A DNA stretch of 64,000 bases. It comes from Anoxybacteroides rupiense. Its GTDB lineage: Bacteria > Bacillota > Bacilli > Bacillales > Anoxybacillaceae. The notes beneath the pieces are model-generated. The model searched no databases. It was not told the DNA's origin and was given only the letters and a program-made list of their open reading frames with translations. This document shows, piece by piece, positions 54,274 to 63,716 of the stretch (positions are counted from its first letter, which is position 1; every line of letters starts with the position of its first letter). The DNA lies in the NCBI RefSeq assembly GCF_014196195.1, contig NZ_JACIDF010000002.1, positions 186,001 through 250,000 on the forward strand. Reading direction: 5' to 3'. A program made the position numbers and the translations under genes.

Positions 54274-55359
54274 TTATTTTGGTATGGCAATAACCTTGAT
54301 ATCCGGTCCAACCATTTCAACGCGCTTAATCGCTAATTCAGCCGCTTCTGCCATGCGCAAAATCCCTGTGCCGCCAACCGGAGTAGGCGCTTCATGGCCG
54401 CCAATCAACTTCGGCGCAAAATAGGCAACAATTTCTTGAAAGGCTCGGCTGCGCACAAAGCTGTCGTGAATGCGTGACCCTCCTTCCACAAAGAGAGAAG
54501 TAATTTTGTGCTCCCCTAGCATGCTCAACATCTCCCAAATGTCGATATGCGGCTGGTTCATTTGCATGACTCGCACATGCGATCTTTGGTATAAGGCCAT
54601 GCGTTCGCTGGATACTTGACTGCCGACAACCATCCATGTTTCCGCTTCATCATTAGATATCACGTTTGCATGAAGCGGTGTGCGCAAGTCTGTATCGAGA
54701 ATAATCCGAATCGGACTTTTCCCGCCTTCAGGTAATCTCGTCGTTAAATGAGGGTTATCAGCCATGATCGTATTAACCCCCACTAAAATCGCATCATTTG
54801 CGGCTCGATAGCGGTGCACATCCTCTCTCGCAGCTTCTGAAGTAATCCATTTGCTATCACCTGTTTTCGTCGCGATTTTTCCATCTAAGCTGCTTGCGTA
54901 TTTTAATGTAACAAATGGAGTTTTTGTCGTGATATAGTGAAAAAAGACACGGTTTAATTCATCGGCCTCTTCTTTCAACGTACCGAGCACAACCTCAATT
55001 CCTGCCTGTTTTAGCCTTTCCATCCCCTTCCCAGCTACAAGCGGATTTGGATCCGTCGTAGCGATGACAACGCGCGCTACTTTTGCTTCCACTAGCAAAT
55101 CTGCGCATGGAGGCGTTTTTCCAAAATGGCTGCAAGGTTCAAGCGTAACATAAACTGTCGCACCAGCGGCTTTTTCTCCCGCCATGCGAATGGCATGAAC
55201 CTCAGCATGTGGCTCTCCAGCTTTTAAGTGGGCGCCCAAACCGACGATTTCTCCATTTTTCACCACAACTGCCCCTACCGCTGGATTCGGAGAGGTTTGT
55301 CCGCTTCCTATTTTAGCCATTTCAAGCGCCAAACGCATATACCGTTCATCGCTCTGCAT
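54274..55359 (-). CDS. ribD: Bifunctional riboflavin deaminase/reductase
   Basis: 361 residues, equal to the B. subtilis enzyme. N-terminal deaminase with zinc site HAEVHAI and PCSHFGKTPPCADL; C-terminal reductase with TLKYASSLDGKIAT and FVEGGSRIHDSF. First gene of the operon. ATG 55359 has AAGGAGGG about 8 bases upstream; the longer frame to 55476 lies in the leader. Confidence 0.95.
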   Translation of the reverse strand: MQSDERYMRLALEMAKIGSGQTSPNPAVGAVVVKNGEIVGLGAHLKAGEPHAEVHAIRMAGEKAAGATVYVTLEPCSHFGKTPPCADLLVEAKVARVVIATTDPNPLVAGKGMERLKQAGIEVVLGTLKEEADELNRVFFHYITTKTPFVTLKYASSLDGKIATKTGDSKWITSEAAREDVHRYRAANDAILVGVNTIMADNPHLTTRLPEGGKSPIRIILDTDLRTPLHANVISNDEAETWMVVGSQVSSERMALYQRSHVRVMQMNQPHIDIWEMLSMLGEHKITSLFVEGGSRIHDSFVRSRAFQEIVAYFAPKLIGGHEAPTPVGGTGILRMAEAAELAIKRVEMVGPDIKVIAIPK

Positions 55360-55380
55360 GTTCCATCCCTCCTTTTTTAC

Positions 55381-55416
55381 CATAAAGAAAGCCCTAGGAA
55401 TCGCATCTCCCAGGGC
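55381..55416 (-). terminator. Leader terminator before ribD (riboswitch expression platform)
   Basis: Minus strand GCCCT...AGGGC with an inner GGA/TTC extension, followed by TTTCTTTAT, 30 bases before the ribD start. In the family FMN binding favours this terminator. Confidence 0.8.
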
Positions 55417-55650
55417 AGAAATATGTAAGAACCACAAACTGACATGTTTGTTTTGCATGCCAAAAAAGCTGCACATTTCATGAACAACACCGTTCTAAAA
55501 CAAAACCGGACATCAAACACGAATATTTGTTCCGTTTTTTCAGTAAACACCTCCACTATGGGGAGCACTACATCTACCATTCACATTGACAGTGCAAGGA
55601 AAAACGGTTTTGGTGCTGCTCCGCTTACGGCAATGTGCTGCCTTTATGTG

Positions 55651-55780
55651 ATCCTTCTCCCATCCAGACTATACTGTCGGCTCCGGAATCGCACCGGATC
55701 GTGCCTATTTCGGCTCGCGGGCTTAGAAACGCATCGGTTTCAATACCGCCGGTCGGGAATTACACCCTGCCCCGAAGGAT
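55651..55780 (-). promoter_or_regulatory. FMN riboswitch (RFN element)
   Basis: The minus strand holds all RFN landmarks in order: ATCCTTCGGGGCAGGGTGTA, TTCCCGACCGGCGGTA, AGCCCGCGAGCC, GATCCGGTGCGATTCCGG, and GCCGACAGTATAGTCTGGAT with GGGAGAAGGAT. It controls ribD-ribE-ribBA-ribH-ribT. About 234 bases separate it from the leader terminator. Confidence 0.97.
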
Positions 55781-55806
55781 ACAAAACGATTATGTAATTT
55801 TTTATC

Positions 55807-55834
55807 ATTATATCACAATCCAATCGTTTGTCTA
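55807..55834 (-). promoter_or_regulatory. SigA promoter of the rib operon
   Basis: Minus strand TAGACA (55834-55829), 16 bases, TATAAT (55812-55807), about 27 bases upstream of the aptamer. Confidence 0.75.
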
Positions 55835-55845
55835 TGCTCACGCAC

Positions 55846-55932
55846 TCACTTCGCTATGAATAACCAATAAATAAGCCCCCAAATCAAGCTGACACCGAGC
55901 AGAGCAAAGAACAGGATCCAATTTTTCTTCAT
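55846..55932 (-). CDS. Possible 28-residue single-pass membrane peptide upstream of the rib operon
   Basis: ATG 55932 is preceded by GGATGAGG 5 bases upstream. MKKNWILFFALLGVSLIWG then LIYWLFIAK: Lys-rich start and one membrane helix, typical of small membrane proteins. Its stop lies 12 bases before the rib -35 box. No family recognised. Supported by ribosome site and composition only. Confidence 0.5.
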   Translation of the reverse strand: MKKNWILFFALLGVSLIWGLIYWLFIAK

Positions 55933-55939
55933 CGTTTCC

Positions 55940-56322
55940 TCATCCTTTCAAAAAAGCTCAACACCGTTCATCCTGTTAAGCTTCTATAAAAATTGCGCGT
56001 TCCCAGCAGCCTATTTCCCTGTCGTTCTAAACAAAGCGGAAACACTTCACGCTCAAAAACCACTTTCCTTCCATATAAAGTTGTATTGGTGGTATCCAAT
56101 ACAATCGGGTTGGTTGCTCTTTTGCTGTATAAATATGAACAAACCGCAATTTGTACAAACCTACGATCCAAAAAGGGCAAGTCTATGACTTGCCTTGTTC
56201 ACACCAAAACGTGAACAAGCGTCGGCCATCGAAATCATGCCATCACTTGTTCACGCTAAGACAAATATTGAGGTATTCCTATCCTTATCATGATGCCCAA
56301 CTAATACTACGAGTAAAAACTT
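55940..56322. other. Gap downstream of ppiB; repeat R1 core and a hairpin, no credible gene
   Basis: About 380 bases. R1 core at 56291-56314 (inverted). GGCAAGTC/GACTTGCC around ATA at about 56167-56186, followed on the minus strand by CTTTTT, may be the ppiB terminator although it lies about 140 bases after the stop. The leftward frame 55968-56180 has protein-like stretches but no ribosome site. Confidence 0.5.
56291..56314 (-). repeat. Repeat R1, core copy D
   Basis: Minus strand ACTCGTAGTATTAGTTGGGC then ATCA; compare copies at 2691, 8381 and 16563. Confidence 0.5.
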
Positions 56323-56760
56323 TTACTCTTCCCACACCTTAACTTCTTTCATTACATCGCCATTTTTCATCGCTTTGACCGCGTCCATTCCTGACGTCAC
56401 TTGACCAAAAACGGTATGTACTCCATCTAAATGCGGCTGCGGCTCATGAACAATGAAAAATTGGCAGCTTCCTGTATCACGGCCGCGATGCGCCATCGAA
56501 ATCGCTCCTTCTTTATGCTGATGAGGATTGTTGTCCGTTTCACACGGAATCGTATAGCCCGCATCGCCGGTTCCATTTCCGCGCGGACAACCGCCTTGGC
56601 TGACAAAGCCAGGGATGACGCGATGGAACGTTAAGCCATTATAAAACCCTTCATTTGCTAACTTTTCAAAGTTTGCCACTGTTTTTGGGGCTTCATTTGG
56701 AAATAATTCAAACTCAATTTTTGCACCGTTTTCCAGTAAAATATGACCCTTTTTTGCCAT
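56323..56760 (-). CDS. ppiB: Peptidyl-prolyl cis-trans isomerase B (cyclophilin)
   Basis: 145 residues, cytosolic. Cyclophilin core with the catalytic Arg in [14 protein letters not shown], then [26 protein letters not shown] split over the active cleft and HTVFGQV. ATG 56760 has AAAGGAG 9 bases upstream; the frame up to 56829 is not used. Confidence 0.94.
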   Translation of the reverse strand: MAKKGHILLENGAKIEFELFPNEAPKTVANFEKLANEGFYNGLTFHRVIPGFVSQGGCPRGNGTGDAGYTIPCETDNNPHQHKEGAISMAHRGRDTGSCQFFIVHEPQPHLDGVHTVFGQVTSGMDAVKAMKNGDVMKEVKVWEE

Positions 56761-57238
56761 TTTCTCATTCTCCTTTCTTTCATACTCCCTTATCATACCA
56801 TTGTTTGTTACACAAAAAAAGCAAGTCATTTTATCGGGCGTGTTGAGGATTCAATAAAAACCAACGGATCGTACTAGATTCCTCGCTTTTCTGCTGAAGC
56901 CGGCAAACCGATTTGCTTGCCGACTAGGGCATGCCCTTCTTGAACAAGGAGCGCTTTGTAAGCAAATGATGTTGTTCACTGACATTCCCTGTTCGAGAAA
57001 GAAGCAGAAAAACGAGTGTTAAGCCCGATCATTTTGCTTTCAAGTAAAATAATGGATAATTAACATTAGTGCTCTTTTATATAAAACACAACTAAAAGAC
57101 AAAATGAACGAGCGCTATATTCATCCCGCTGCTCATAGAGCAAGTGGCATTTATACGCATCATTTCGCTTCTATCTTATTCCATTTGCATGTAGAATAGG
57201 AATGGTGGAAATAAAGAAAGAATAAGGAGGTTGCAAGA
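56761..57238. other. Divergent gap ppiB/ypuA, no gene seen
   Basis: About 480 bases. ATTTTGCTT and AAGTAAAAT form an imperfect palindrome near 57028. Minus strand TATGAT about 35 bases before ppiB may be its -10. A TAGAAT near 57193 could serve ypuA, but the -35 is poor. No repeat family member is recognised here. Confidence 0.45.
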
Positions 57239-58126
57239 ATGAAACGGACCTTGATAGGCTGTCTTATGGCGTCTTTGCTCCTTGCGTATCCGATAGCGGC
57301 AGCGGCGGATGCAGCAGAAGGCGATGTTATTATTACACTTGGAGAAAACTTAACCGACTCACAAAAGCAGCAAGTATTAAATGAAATGAACGCTCCGGAA
57401 AATGCTCAAACCATTACCGTGTCAAACACAGAAGAGCATAAATATCTGGATGGCCTAATTCCAAAAGCGCAAATTGGCACAAAAGCCATTTCATCATCTA
57501 TGATTACAATTGGAGCGAATGGTTCCGGCCTTGATGTAGAAACGCATAATATTACTTGGGTCACAAAGGAAATGTATACAAACGCGCTCATCACGGCAGG
57601 TGTCAAGGATGCTAAAATTTATATTACAGCTCCTTTCCCTGTTTCAGGTACCGCAGCGCTAACCGGTTTAATGAAAGCGTACGAGCTTTCATCCGATAAA
57701 GTGATTCCTGACGATGTAAAAAAAGTGGCAAATGAAGAAATGGTAAAAACCGCCCAGCTGGGCAAATCGATTGGAAACGATCAAGCCGTTGCTCTTTTAA
57801 CAAGAATTAAAGAAGAAATGGCCAAAAATCCGCCGCAAACCGACGCGGATTTGCGCTCCCTTATCGAAAAAGCGGCCAAGGATTTAGGAATTACGCTCAC
57901 TCAGGATGAAATCAATAGCCTAATATCATTATTTAATAAAATGAAGAATCTCAACATTGACTGGAATCAAGTCAACGATCAACTTAGCAAAGCAAAAAAC
58001 AAGATTTCCACCTTTTTGAACTCAGAAGAAGGAAAAACATTTATTCAGAATATCATCGATATTTTGAAAGAAATTTGGAATGCCATCAAATCCGTGTTTA
58101 CTTCATCCAATCAGCAGCAACAATGA
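57239..58126 (+). CDS. ypuA: Secreted DUF1002 protein YpuA
   Basis: 295 residues. Signal peptide (KRT start, hydrophobic core, cleavage near AAAADA at about residue 24). DUF1002 text: VITLGENLTDSQKQQVLNEM, ITYGANG-like MITIGANGSGL, and ITAPFPVSGTAALTGLMKAYE. The C-terminal third is helical and Lys/Asn-rich. Located between ppiB and lysA as in B. subtilis; the function is unknown, with envelope-stress links reported for the family. AAGGAGG 9 bases before the ATG. Confidence 0.85.
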   Translation: MKRTLIGCLMASLLLAYPIAAAADAAEGDVIITLGENLTDSQKQQVLNEMNAPENAQTITVSNTEEHKYLDGLIPKAQIGTKAISSSMITIGANGSGLDVETHNITWVTKEMYTNALITAGVKDAKIYITAPFPVSGTAALTGLMKAYELSSDKVIPDDVKKVANEEMVKTAQLGKSIGNDQAVALLTRIKEEMAKNPPQTDADLRSLIEKAAKDLGITLTQDEINSLISLFNKMKNLNIDWNQVNDQLSKAKNKISTFLNSEEGKTFIQNIIDILKEIWNAIKSVFTSSNQQQQ

Positions 58127-58127
58127 C

Positions 58128-58155
58128 CAAAAGGTGCCCAAGCAGGGCACCTTTT
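58128..58155 (+). terminator. ypuA terminator
   Basis: AAAAGGTGCCC pairs with GGGCACCTTTT around AAGCA, right after the stop. Confidence 0.9.
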
Positions 58156-58211
58156 GGCCGTTTCGCATATCCATACAATAGGCTTGTAGCTTAATCGGTC
58201 AATAGCTAATT

Positions 58212-58241
58212 ATCGCTCTACACGCTTGAGCGATTTTTTCT
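58212..58241 (+). terminator. Second rightward hairpin terminator downstream of ypuA
   Basis: ATCGCTC pairs with GAGCGAT around a 9-base loop, followed by TTTTTCTTTG. It may back up the first terminator or end a short transcript of its own; a TACAAT at 58174-58179 lacks a good -35. Confidence 0.65.
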
Positions 58242-58318
58242 TTGTTTTATCACACGTTTTCATTTCAAGGAGTACGTGATATCCAATGTACCTTAATTGT
58301 GATATTCCTATAGCATGG

Positions 58319-59638
58319 TCATCTATTGACTTTCGCCCGTAATGGCACGTCTAAACGAACTAAGTCCTCATACGTTTCTCGGCGAACGACGAGCTGCGCC
58401 TCGCCGTTTTCAACAAAAACAACAGCCGGGCGAGGCAAGCGATTATAGTTATTCGCCATCGAATAGCCATATGCCCCGGTGCAAAATACAGCCAAATAAT
58501 CACCTGCTTCTGTCTTTGGCAGCGGCAAGTCCCAGATCAGCATGTCACCTGATTCACAGCATTTTCCGGCAATCGCCACAACCTCTTGCTTCTCATCAAG
58601 AACTCGATTCGCCAACACTGCTTCATATTTTGCTTCATACAATGCTGGCCGAATATTGTCACTCATTCCCCCATCAACAGCCACATAATGACGCACATTA
58701 GGCACTTCTTTGCGCGAACCGATCGAATAAATCGCGGTTCCGGCATCACCGACAAGCGAACGGCCTGGCTCAATCCAAATTTCCGGCATAGCAATGCCCA
58801 GCTCTGCTGCCTGTTTTGCTGCTTCAGCAATAATATTTTCTACGTATTCCGCAGCCGGAAGAGGCGTATCTTCATTTGTATAGCGAATTCCAAAGCCGCC
58901 GCCAAGATTGACAACCTTCGGAACAAAATCATAGACCTCTTTCCAATCGGCGATTTTGTGGAAAATTTTTTGCGCCGCCAGCACAAAGCCTGTTGTTTCA
59001 AAAATTTGTGAACCAATATGACAATGAATCCCCAGCACGTGGAACGATGGAGAAGATAAGGCTTGCTTTAACGCGCGATCAGCCTGTCCATTGTTTAAGT
59101 CAAAGCCGAATTTAGAATCTTCCTGACCTGTCAAAATATAATCATGAGTATGCGCTTCAATTCCTGGTGTTACCCGAATTAAAACAGACGCCGTCATTCC
59201 TCTTTCTGCACAAATTTGTTCGAGCAGCTGCAATTCATAAAAATTATCTATTACAATACAGCCGACACCATGCGCCAACGCCATTTCCAGCTCTTGGCGG
59301 CTTTTATTATTCCCGTGGAAATGGATGCGCTCAGGAGGGAAATCCGCTTTTAGGGCTGTATATAGCTCTCCGCCAGAAACTACATCAAGCGATAATCCTT
59401 CTTCCTCCACTAATTGAACCATAGCAACCGTCGAAAACGCTTTGCTAGCATACGCCACTTGCGCTTTTACCCCGTACTTTTCAAACGTTTCTTTAAACGC
59501 GCGGGCGCGCTGGCGAATTAACGCCACGTCATAAATATACAGCGGCGTTCCATATTCCTTTGCGAGATCAACAGTATCAACACCGCCAATTTCTAAATGT
59601 CCTTTGTCATTCACACGACTCGTTCCGTAAAAAAACAT
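58319..59638 (-). CDS. lysA: Diaminopimelate decarboxylase
   Basis: 439 residues, PLP-dependent barrel enzyme; last step of lysine synthesis. PLP lysine in VAYASKAFST, then HFHGNNKSRQEL, GIHCHIGSQI, NLGGGFGIRY, EPGRSLVGDAG, and the CESGDMLIWD segment carrying the second-subunit active-site cysteine. Lies after spoVAF as in B. subtilis. A terminator at 59707 separates it from spoVAF. Confidence 0.95.
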   Translation of the reverse strand: MFFYGTSRVNDKGHLEIGGVDTVDLAKEYGTPLYIYDVALIRQRARAFKETFEKYGVKAQVAYASKAFSTVAMVQLVEEEGLSLDVVSGGELYTALKADFPPERIHFHGNNKSRQELEMALAHGVGCIVIDNFYELQLLEQICAERGMTASVLIRVTPGIEAHTHDYILTGQEDSKFGFDLNNGQADRALKQALSSPSFHVLGIHCHIGSQIFETTGFVLAAQKIFHKIADWKEVYDFVPKVVNLGGGFGIRYTNEDTPLPAAEYVENIIAEAAKQAAELGIAMPEIWIEPGRSLVGDAGTAIYSIGSRKEVPNVRHYVAVDGGMSDNIRPALYEAKYEAVLANRVLDEKQEVVAIAGKCCESGDMLIWDLPLPKTEAGDYLAVFCTGAYGYSMANNYNRLPRPAVVFVENGEAQLVVRRETYEDLVRLDVPLRAKVNR

Positions 59639-59706
59639 GCCGATCCCTCATTCCAAAAGATTAAATATTCAAAACCACAAATTTTTATGCGATCTGAAAG
59701 CAAAAA

Positions 59707-59746
59707 AGACAGTTAACAAATAGGGATTAACTGCCTTTTCTGCGGA
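59707..59746 (-). terminator. Terminator between spoVAF and lysA
   Basis: Minus strand GGCAGTTAA pairs with TTAACTGTC around TCCCTATTTG, followed by TTTTTTG. It ends the spoVA transcript about 120 bases after the spoVAF stop; an attenuator for lysA is the alternative. The rest of the gap 59639-59862 shows nothing clear. Confidence 0.72.
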
Positions 59747-59862
59747 AAAGATTACGTATAACGTACCATAAAATAAAAAAAGTTGCAATACAAATGTGAA
59801 TAATCCGTTATTTTTATTGTTTCCTCATTCAGCAAAATCTTTCAGCAACCAAGAGACCCTCC

Positions 59863-61338
59863 TTACACGGGGCGTCTTTGCTGATTTTGCGGATGAACAA
59901 TGCTTGGTCGCACTTTTCCGCCCGCCAGTGAACGGCGAACAACAATTTGCATAAACGCAGCTGGATCAAACGGAATAAATGGCCACAAATACGGGGTGTT
60001 CAGCGAACGAATTCGAACTAACCAAATTAAATAAATGGTCGTTCCGATAATAAGCCCTGGCACTTTAAATATAGCCACTGCTAAAGCGAGCAGGAGACGG
60101 GCGATTTTATTAGCAATGCTTAATTCATAGCTTGGTGTAGCAAATGAGCCAATCGCAGCAATAGAGACATATAAAATGACTTCAGGCACAAACAAGCCGA
60201 CATCAATCGCAATTTGCCCAATTAATACAGCCGCAATCAATCCCATGGCTGTTGATAACGAGGTCGGCGTATGAATAGCTGCCATTCGCAAAAATTCAAT
60301 CCCGAAATCGGCAAGGAAAATTTGGACAATGGCTGGAATATTTGTGTGTTTATTTGGTCCGATAAATGCCATTTTGTCAGGCAACAAGGAAGGTTCTAGC
60401 ACAAATAAAATCCAAAGCGGCAATAGAAAGATGGAGGCTAAAATGCCTAGAAACCGCACCCAGCGCACAAACGTTCCAACCGCAGGATTTTGCCGATACT
60501 CCTCGGCATGCTGCACATGATGAAAAAAGGTGGTCGGCGTAATAATCACGCTTGGTGAAGTGTCCACCATAATAATGACATGTCCTTCTAATAAATGAGT
60601 TGCGGCTACGTCAGGACGCTCCGTATATCGCACAAGGGGATATGGATTATATCCCTGCTTGACTAAAAATTCTTCAATCGTTTTGTCCGCCATCGTTAAA
60701 CCATCAATTTTAATTTGTTGAATTTCTTTTTTTACAAGCTCAATCAATCCAGGATCCGCTACATCCTTAATATAAGCAATGCATACATCCGTTTTGGAAC
60801 GTTCGCCTACTTGCATAATTTCAAAGCGCAACCGTTCGTCACGAATGCGGCGCCGCGTTAATGCCGTATTGACAATAATATTTTCAACATAGCCGTCGCG
60901 TGCTCCGCGTACGACTTTTTCCGTATCGGGCTCTTGCGGCTGACGGCCTGGATAACTGCGGACATCAACGACAAATCCGCTTGTTTCTCCTTCCATTAAA
61001 ATGATGATAAGCCCTGACAACAATTGATTAATCGCATCATTCAAATCCTGAACGGGACTGACTTGCTGATGGACAAGACGATTAGCAAGAATTTGCTTCG
61101 CTCGAGCTTCTTGGCGCTCGTTATCATTAATTTGCACAATTTGTTTAAGCAGTTCAATTAAATATTGTGTATCACACAGGCCGTTACAATAATAAATGTG
61201 CACCTCTCTCGTTAGCACATAGACTTTGCGAATTCCTAAATCAAAGCTTGTTCCAATCCCGATTTTCTCTTTTAAATAGGCTTCATTATCCGTAAGCTTT
61301 TCAAAAATCGGGATGCTGTTTGTGTCTGCTGCCACCAT
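59863..61338 (-). CDS. spoVAF: Stage V sporulation protein AF (GerA-family membrane protein)
   Basis: 491 residues, homologous to the A subunit of germinant receptors: soluble N-terminal part ([42 protein letters not shown]-like [12 protein letters not shown]), then about five membrane helices with [20 protein letters not shown]. It is part of the spore dipicolinic acid channel cluster. ATG 61338 is 5 bases after AAAGGAG. Overlaps spoVAEa by 38 bases. Confidence 0.95.
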   Translation of the reverse strand: MVAADTNSIPIFEKLTDNEAYLKEKIGIGTSFDLGIRKVYVLTREVHIYYCNGLCDTQYLIELLKQIVQINDNERQEARAKQILANRLVHQQVSPVQDLNDAINQLLSGLIIILMEGETSGFVVDVRSYPGRQPQEPDTEKVVRGARDGYVENIIVNTALTRRRIRDERLRFEIMQVGERSKTDVCIAYIKDVADPGLIELVKKEIQQIKIDGLTMADKTIEEFLVKQGYNPYPLVRYTERPDVAATHLLEGHVIIMVDTSPSVIITPTTFFHHVQHAEEYRQNPAVGTFVRWVRFLGILASIFLLPLWILFVLEPSLLPDKMAFIGPNKHTNIPAIVQIFLADFGIEFLRMAAIHTPTSLSTAMGLIAAVLIGQIAIDVGLFVPEVILYVSIAAIGSFATPSYELSIANKIARLLLALAVAIFKVPGLIIGTTIYLIWLVRIRSLNTPYLWPFIPFDPAAFMQIVVRRSLAGGKVRPSIVHPQNQQRRPV

Positions 61339-61897
61339 TTTCACTCCTTTCTAAAATAACCTCAACCGCTTTTTTTGTAATGGGCGAACCGTATTTAACG
61401 TGGTCGCGATAGCCCATCTTTCCGATATCACCGATACCAACGATAATCGGAATGGGTAGCTGCTCTAAGCAATAAACGGTATCACCATTGATACGCCCCA
61501 ACTCCATTTCTTGGATTCCTTCTTTATCCACTCCGCGCTCTGTCAATTTTCCATTTCGATCAATGCTGACATGTACCTTTGTCCATTCATTCTGGTGAGT
61601 ATTGGAGGCGACTGCAATAGCCCCCAGCACCTCAATTTGTTTATGGGTCGCCACGTACTTTAGCGCCTGTTCGCCTGCGCCTTCACCGACTGCTCCACAA
61701 TCATCAAACATCACAAATACAGGATCATACGGCGTCTGTAAAATAAGCTCCACGAGCTGTTCACCTGTCAGTTTTGATGGATTCCCCCGAGAGCGGCTAA
61801 TGCAGCGGCCGCCAATTTCCTTCGCAATATGCTGAATCGTCCGCCATGCAAAATCATCGCCATCTGTTACAATAATGACCCGTCTTTTTTTCATCAT
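61301..61897 (-). CDS. spoVAEA: Stage V sporulation protein AE, cytosolic part (SpoVAEa)
   Basis: 198 residues, soluble. Text [48 protein letters not shown] and [18 protein letters not shown] is characteristic. Its role in dipicolinate movement is not defined. ATG 61897 follows AAGGGG and starts just after the SpoVAEb stop. Confidence 0.93.
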   Translation of the reverse strand: MMKKRRVIIVTDGDDFAWRTIQHIAKEIGGRCISRSRGNPSKLTGEQLVELILQTPYDPVFVMFDDCGAVGEGAGEQALKYVATHKQIEVLGAIAVASNTHQNEWTKVHVSIDRNGKLTERGVDKEGIQEMELGRINGDTVYCLEQLPIPIIVGIGDIGKMGYRDHVKYGSPITKKAVEVILERSENGGSRHKQHPDF

Positions 61898-61899
61898 CG

Positions 61900-62250
61900 T
61901 TATCCCCTTGGTTTGCAAATAAGGGCCGCGACAAATGATAGCGTAATGACAAATGAAAGCTCGAGACCAATATATTGGAACATGTTGGCCCCCATATTCA
62001 TCCATCCTTGTCCAGCTTCATGGGACGCGATCCCTTTGGCAAGCAAATAGCCGAAGCCGCTCATTGGCAGCAAAGCGCCCGCGCCTGCGACCTCTACTAA
62101 TTGGTCATATACACCAAGTGCTCCCAGCAGAGCACCGACGCTTACAAGTCCGGCAAGCATATGGATTTGCGATATATTGGCGCGATCCATCAGCCATTGA
62201 GCCGCCCCGCAGATCGCTCCACCCACTAAAAAGGCCATCCAATAGTCCAT
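61900..62250 (-). CDS. spoVAEB: Stage V sporulation protein AE, membrane part (SpoVAEb)
   Basis: 116 residues with three to four membrane helices ([37 protein letters not shown]). Related to SpoVAC, with which it forms part of the mechanosensitive dipicolinic acid channel of spores. Three bases after spoVAD. Confidence 0.94.
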   Translation of the reverse strand: MDYWMAFLVGGAICGAAQWLMDRANISQIHMLAGLVSVGALLGALGVYDQLVEVAGAGALLPMSGFGYLLAKGIASHEAGQGWMNMGANMFQYIGLELSFVITLSFVAALICKPRG

Positions 62251-62253
62251 TTC

Positions 62254-63264
62254 TCATCCTCCTACCGATTCGATCACAACGCCGTGAGCAATCGCTGGAA
62301 TCGATTGTTTTTGCTGAATCATAGTCTGACTTAATAACGCTCCTGTTGCGACAACAAATATTTTGCGAAACGTCCCCTTTTCCATTTCTCTTAATAAATG
62401 GCCATACGTAACAACCGCACAGCAGGCACACCCGCTTCCGCCGGCAAATTTTCTTTGATCCGGCCGGTAGATCATGAGCCCGCAATCGCTGTAACCATCC
62501 GTGATATCATAGCCTGCTTCCATCAATAATTCTTTGACAATCACACTGCCGATTCCTGATAGATCCCCTGTTACAATCAAGTCATAATCAGCGGGCGAAC
62601 GATTTAAGTCCAAAAAGTGCTGCTCGATCGTGTGGGCAGCGGCCGGCGCCATCGCCGCTCCCATATCCATCGGATTTTTTAAGCCGGCATCGATCACTCT
62701 TCCAATGGTAGCCGCCGTCACTCGAAATCGGCCCTTTTGGCTGCCGATAAGCGCTGCCCCCGCTCCGGTTACTGTAAATGTTGCACTTTTCGGTTTTTGA
62801 ATACCAAGCTCCGTTGGATAACGAAATTGTCGCTCCGCTGTCGCGTTGTGGCTGCTTGTTGCCACAAGCGCTTGTCTGGCAAAGCCCCCATCGACAAGAG
62901 CCGCCCCGACGGCCAGCGTTTCCATCGAAGTAGAGCACGCTCCAAACATGCATAAAAACGGAATCGGAAGCTCACGCGCTGTATAATTGGCTGTAACATT
63001 TTGATTTAATAAATCCCCAGCAAGAAACACATCAATTTCATTTGCTGTCACATTTCCTTTATTCATGCAAATAGTAATCGCTTCTTTCATCAGACGCCGC
63101 TCCGCAAGCTCCCATGTTTTTTCTCCGCAATACAAATCGCGATATCCTACATCAAATTGCTTTCCAAGGGGGCCGTCCGCTTCAAAAGGACCAACTGCCG
63201 TTCCTGTTGCCTGAATATATATATTGTTCTCAAATACCCATGTTTGTTTTCCAACAAGTCGCAC
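62254..63264 (-). CDS. spoVAD: Stage V sporulation protein AD
   Basis: 336 residues, thiolase-like fold (MFGACSTSMETLAVGAALVDGG, and FRYPTELGIQKPKSATFTVTGAG split over its core). In B. subtilis it binds dipicolinic acid on the spore inner membrane. Cytosolic, no membrane helix. Lies 17 bases after spoVAC. Confidence 0.95.
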   Translation of the reverse strand: MRLVGKQTWVFENNIYIQATGTAVGPFEADGPLGKQFDVGYRDLYCGEKTWELAERRLMKEAITICMNKGNVTANEIDVFLAGDLLNQNVTANYTARELPIPFLCMFGACSTSMETLAVGAALVDGGFARQALVATSSHNATAERQFRYPTELGIQKPKSATFTVTGAGAALIGSQKGRFRVTAATIGRVIDAGLKNPMDMGAAMAPAAAHTIEQHFLDLNRSPADYDLIVTGDLSGIGSVIVKELLMEAGYDITDGYSDCGLMIYRPDQRKFAGGSGCACCAVVTYGHLLREMEKGTFRKIFVVATGALLSQTMIQQKQSIPAIAHGVVIESVGG

Positions 63265-63281
63265 AGAACTCCCCCTTTCAT

Positions 63282-63716
63282 TTACACGATGTAATATATC
63301 ACTCCTAAAACATAGGCAATGACCATTCCATAGACGATGACGACACCGCCGATTTTAAACATATGATTAGCGATTCCGCTAACCCATCCTTCTGTTCGAT
63401 GCTCCATAGCCGCGCTCGCTAAAGAATTCGCAAAGCCGGTAAGCAACACGGTCGCGCCGGCACCAGCAAATTGGCTCAAAGCATCATATCGTCCCATGGC
63501 TGTCAGCAAAACAGCTAAGCCCATGACGGTTAACATCATTAAATGTTGAGCAGCATCTGATGAAAATCCCCAACTATTCATATATAACGCCCGCAGCCCC
63601 TCTGCGCCGGCACAAACCAAACCGCCGCTGATAAATGCTTGAAAGCTATTTGCTAAATAGGAAGGCTTAGGCTGAAATTTTCTGACAGCCTGCTGGTAAT
63701 GATCGCGCAGTTTCAT
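63282..63716 (-). CDS. spoVAC: Stage V sporulation protein AC
   Basis: 144 residues with three to four helices: FQAFISGGLVCAGAEGLRAL, MLTVMGLAVLLTAMG, YDALSQFAGAGATVLLTGFANS. Mechanosensitive channel subunit in spore germination. ATG 63716 overlaps the spoVAB stop (ATGA). Confidence 0.94.
   Translation of the reverse strand: MKLRDHYQQAVRKFQPKPSYLANSFQAFISGGLVCAGAEGLRALYMNSWGFSSDAAQHLMMLTVMGLAVLLTAMGRYDALSQFAGAGATVLLTGFANSLASAAMEHRTEGWVSGIANHMFKIGGVVIVYGMVIAYVLGVIYYIV

Noticed and set aside
55968-56180. A 70-codon leftward frame with protein-like text
   Set aside because: No ribosome site, no family match, and it lies in a gap with repeat R1; at most a decayed fragment.
59639-59862. Lysine riboswitch before lysA
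   Set aside because: The gap is too short and lacks L-box motifs; the hairpin is better explained as the end of the spoVA transcript.
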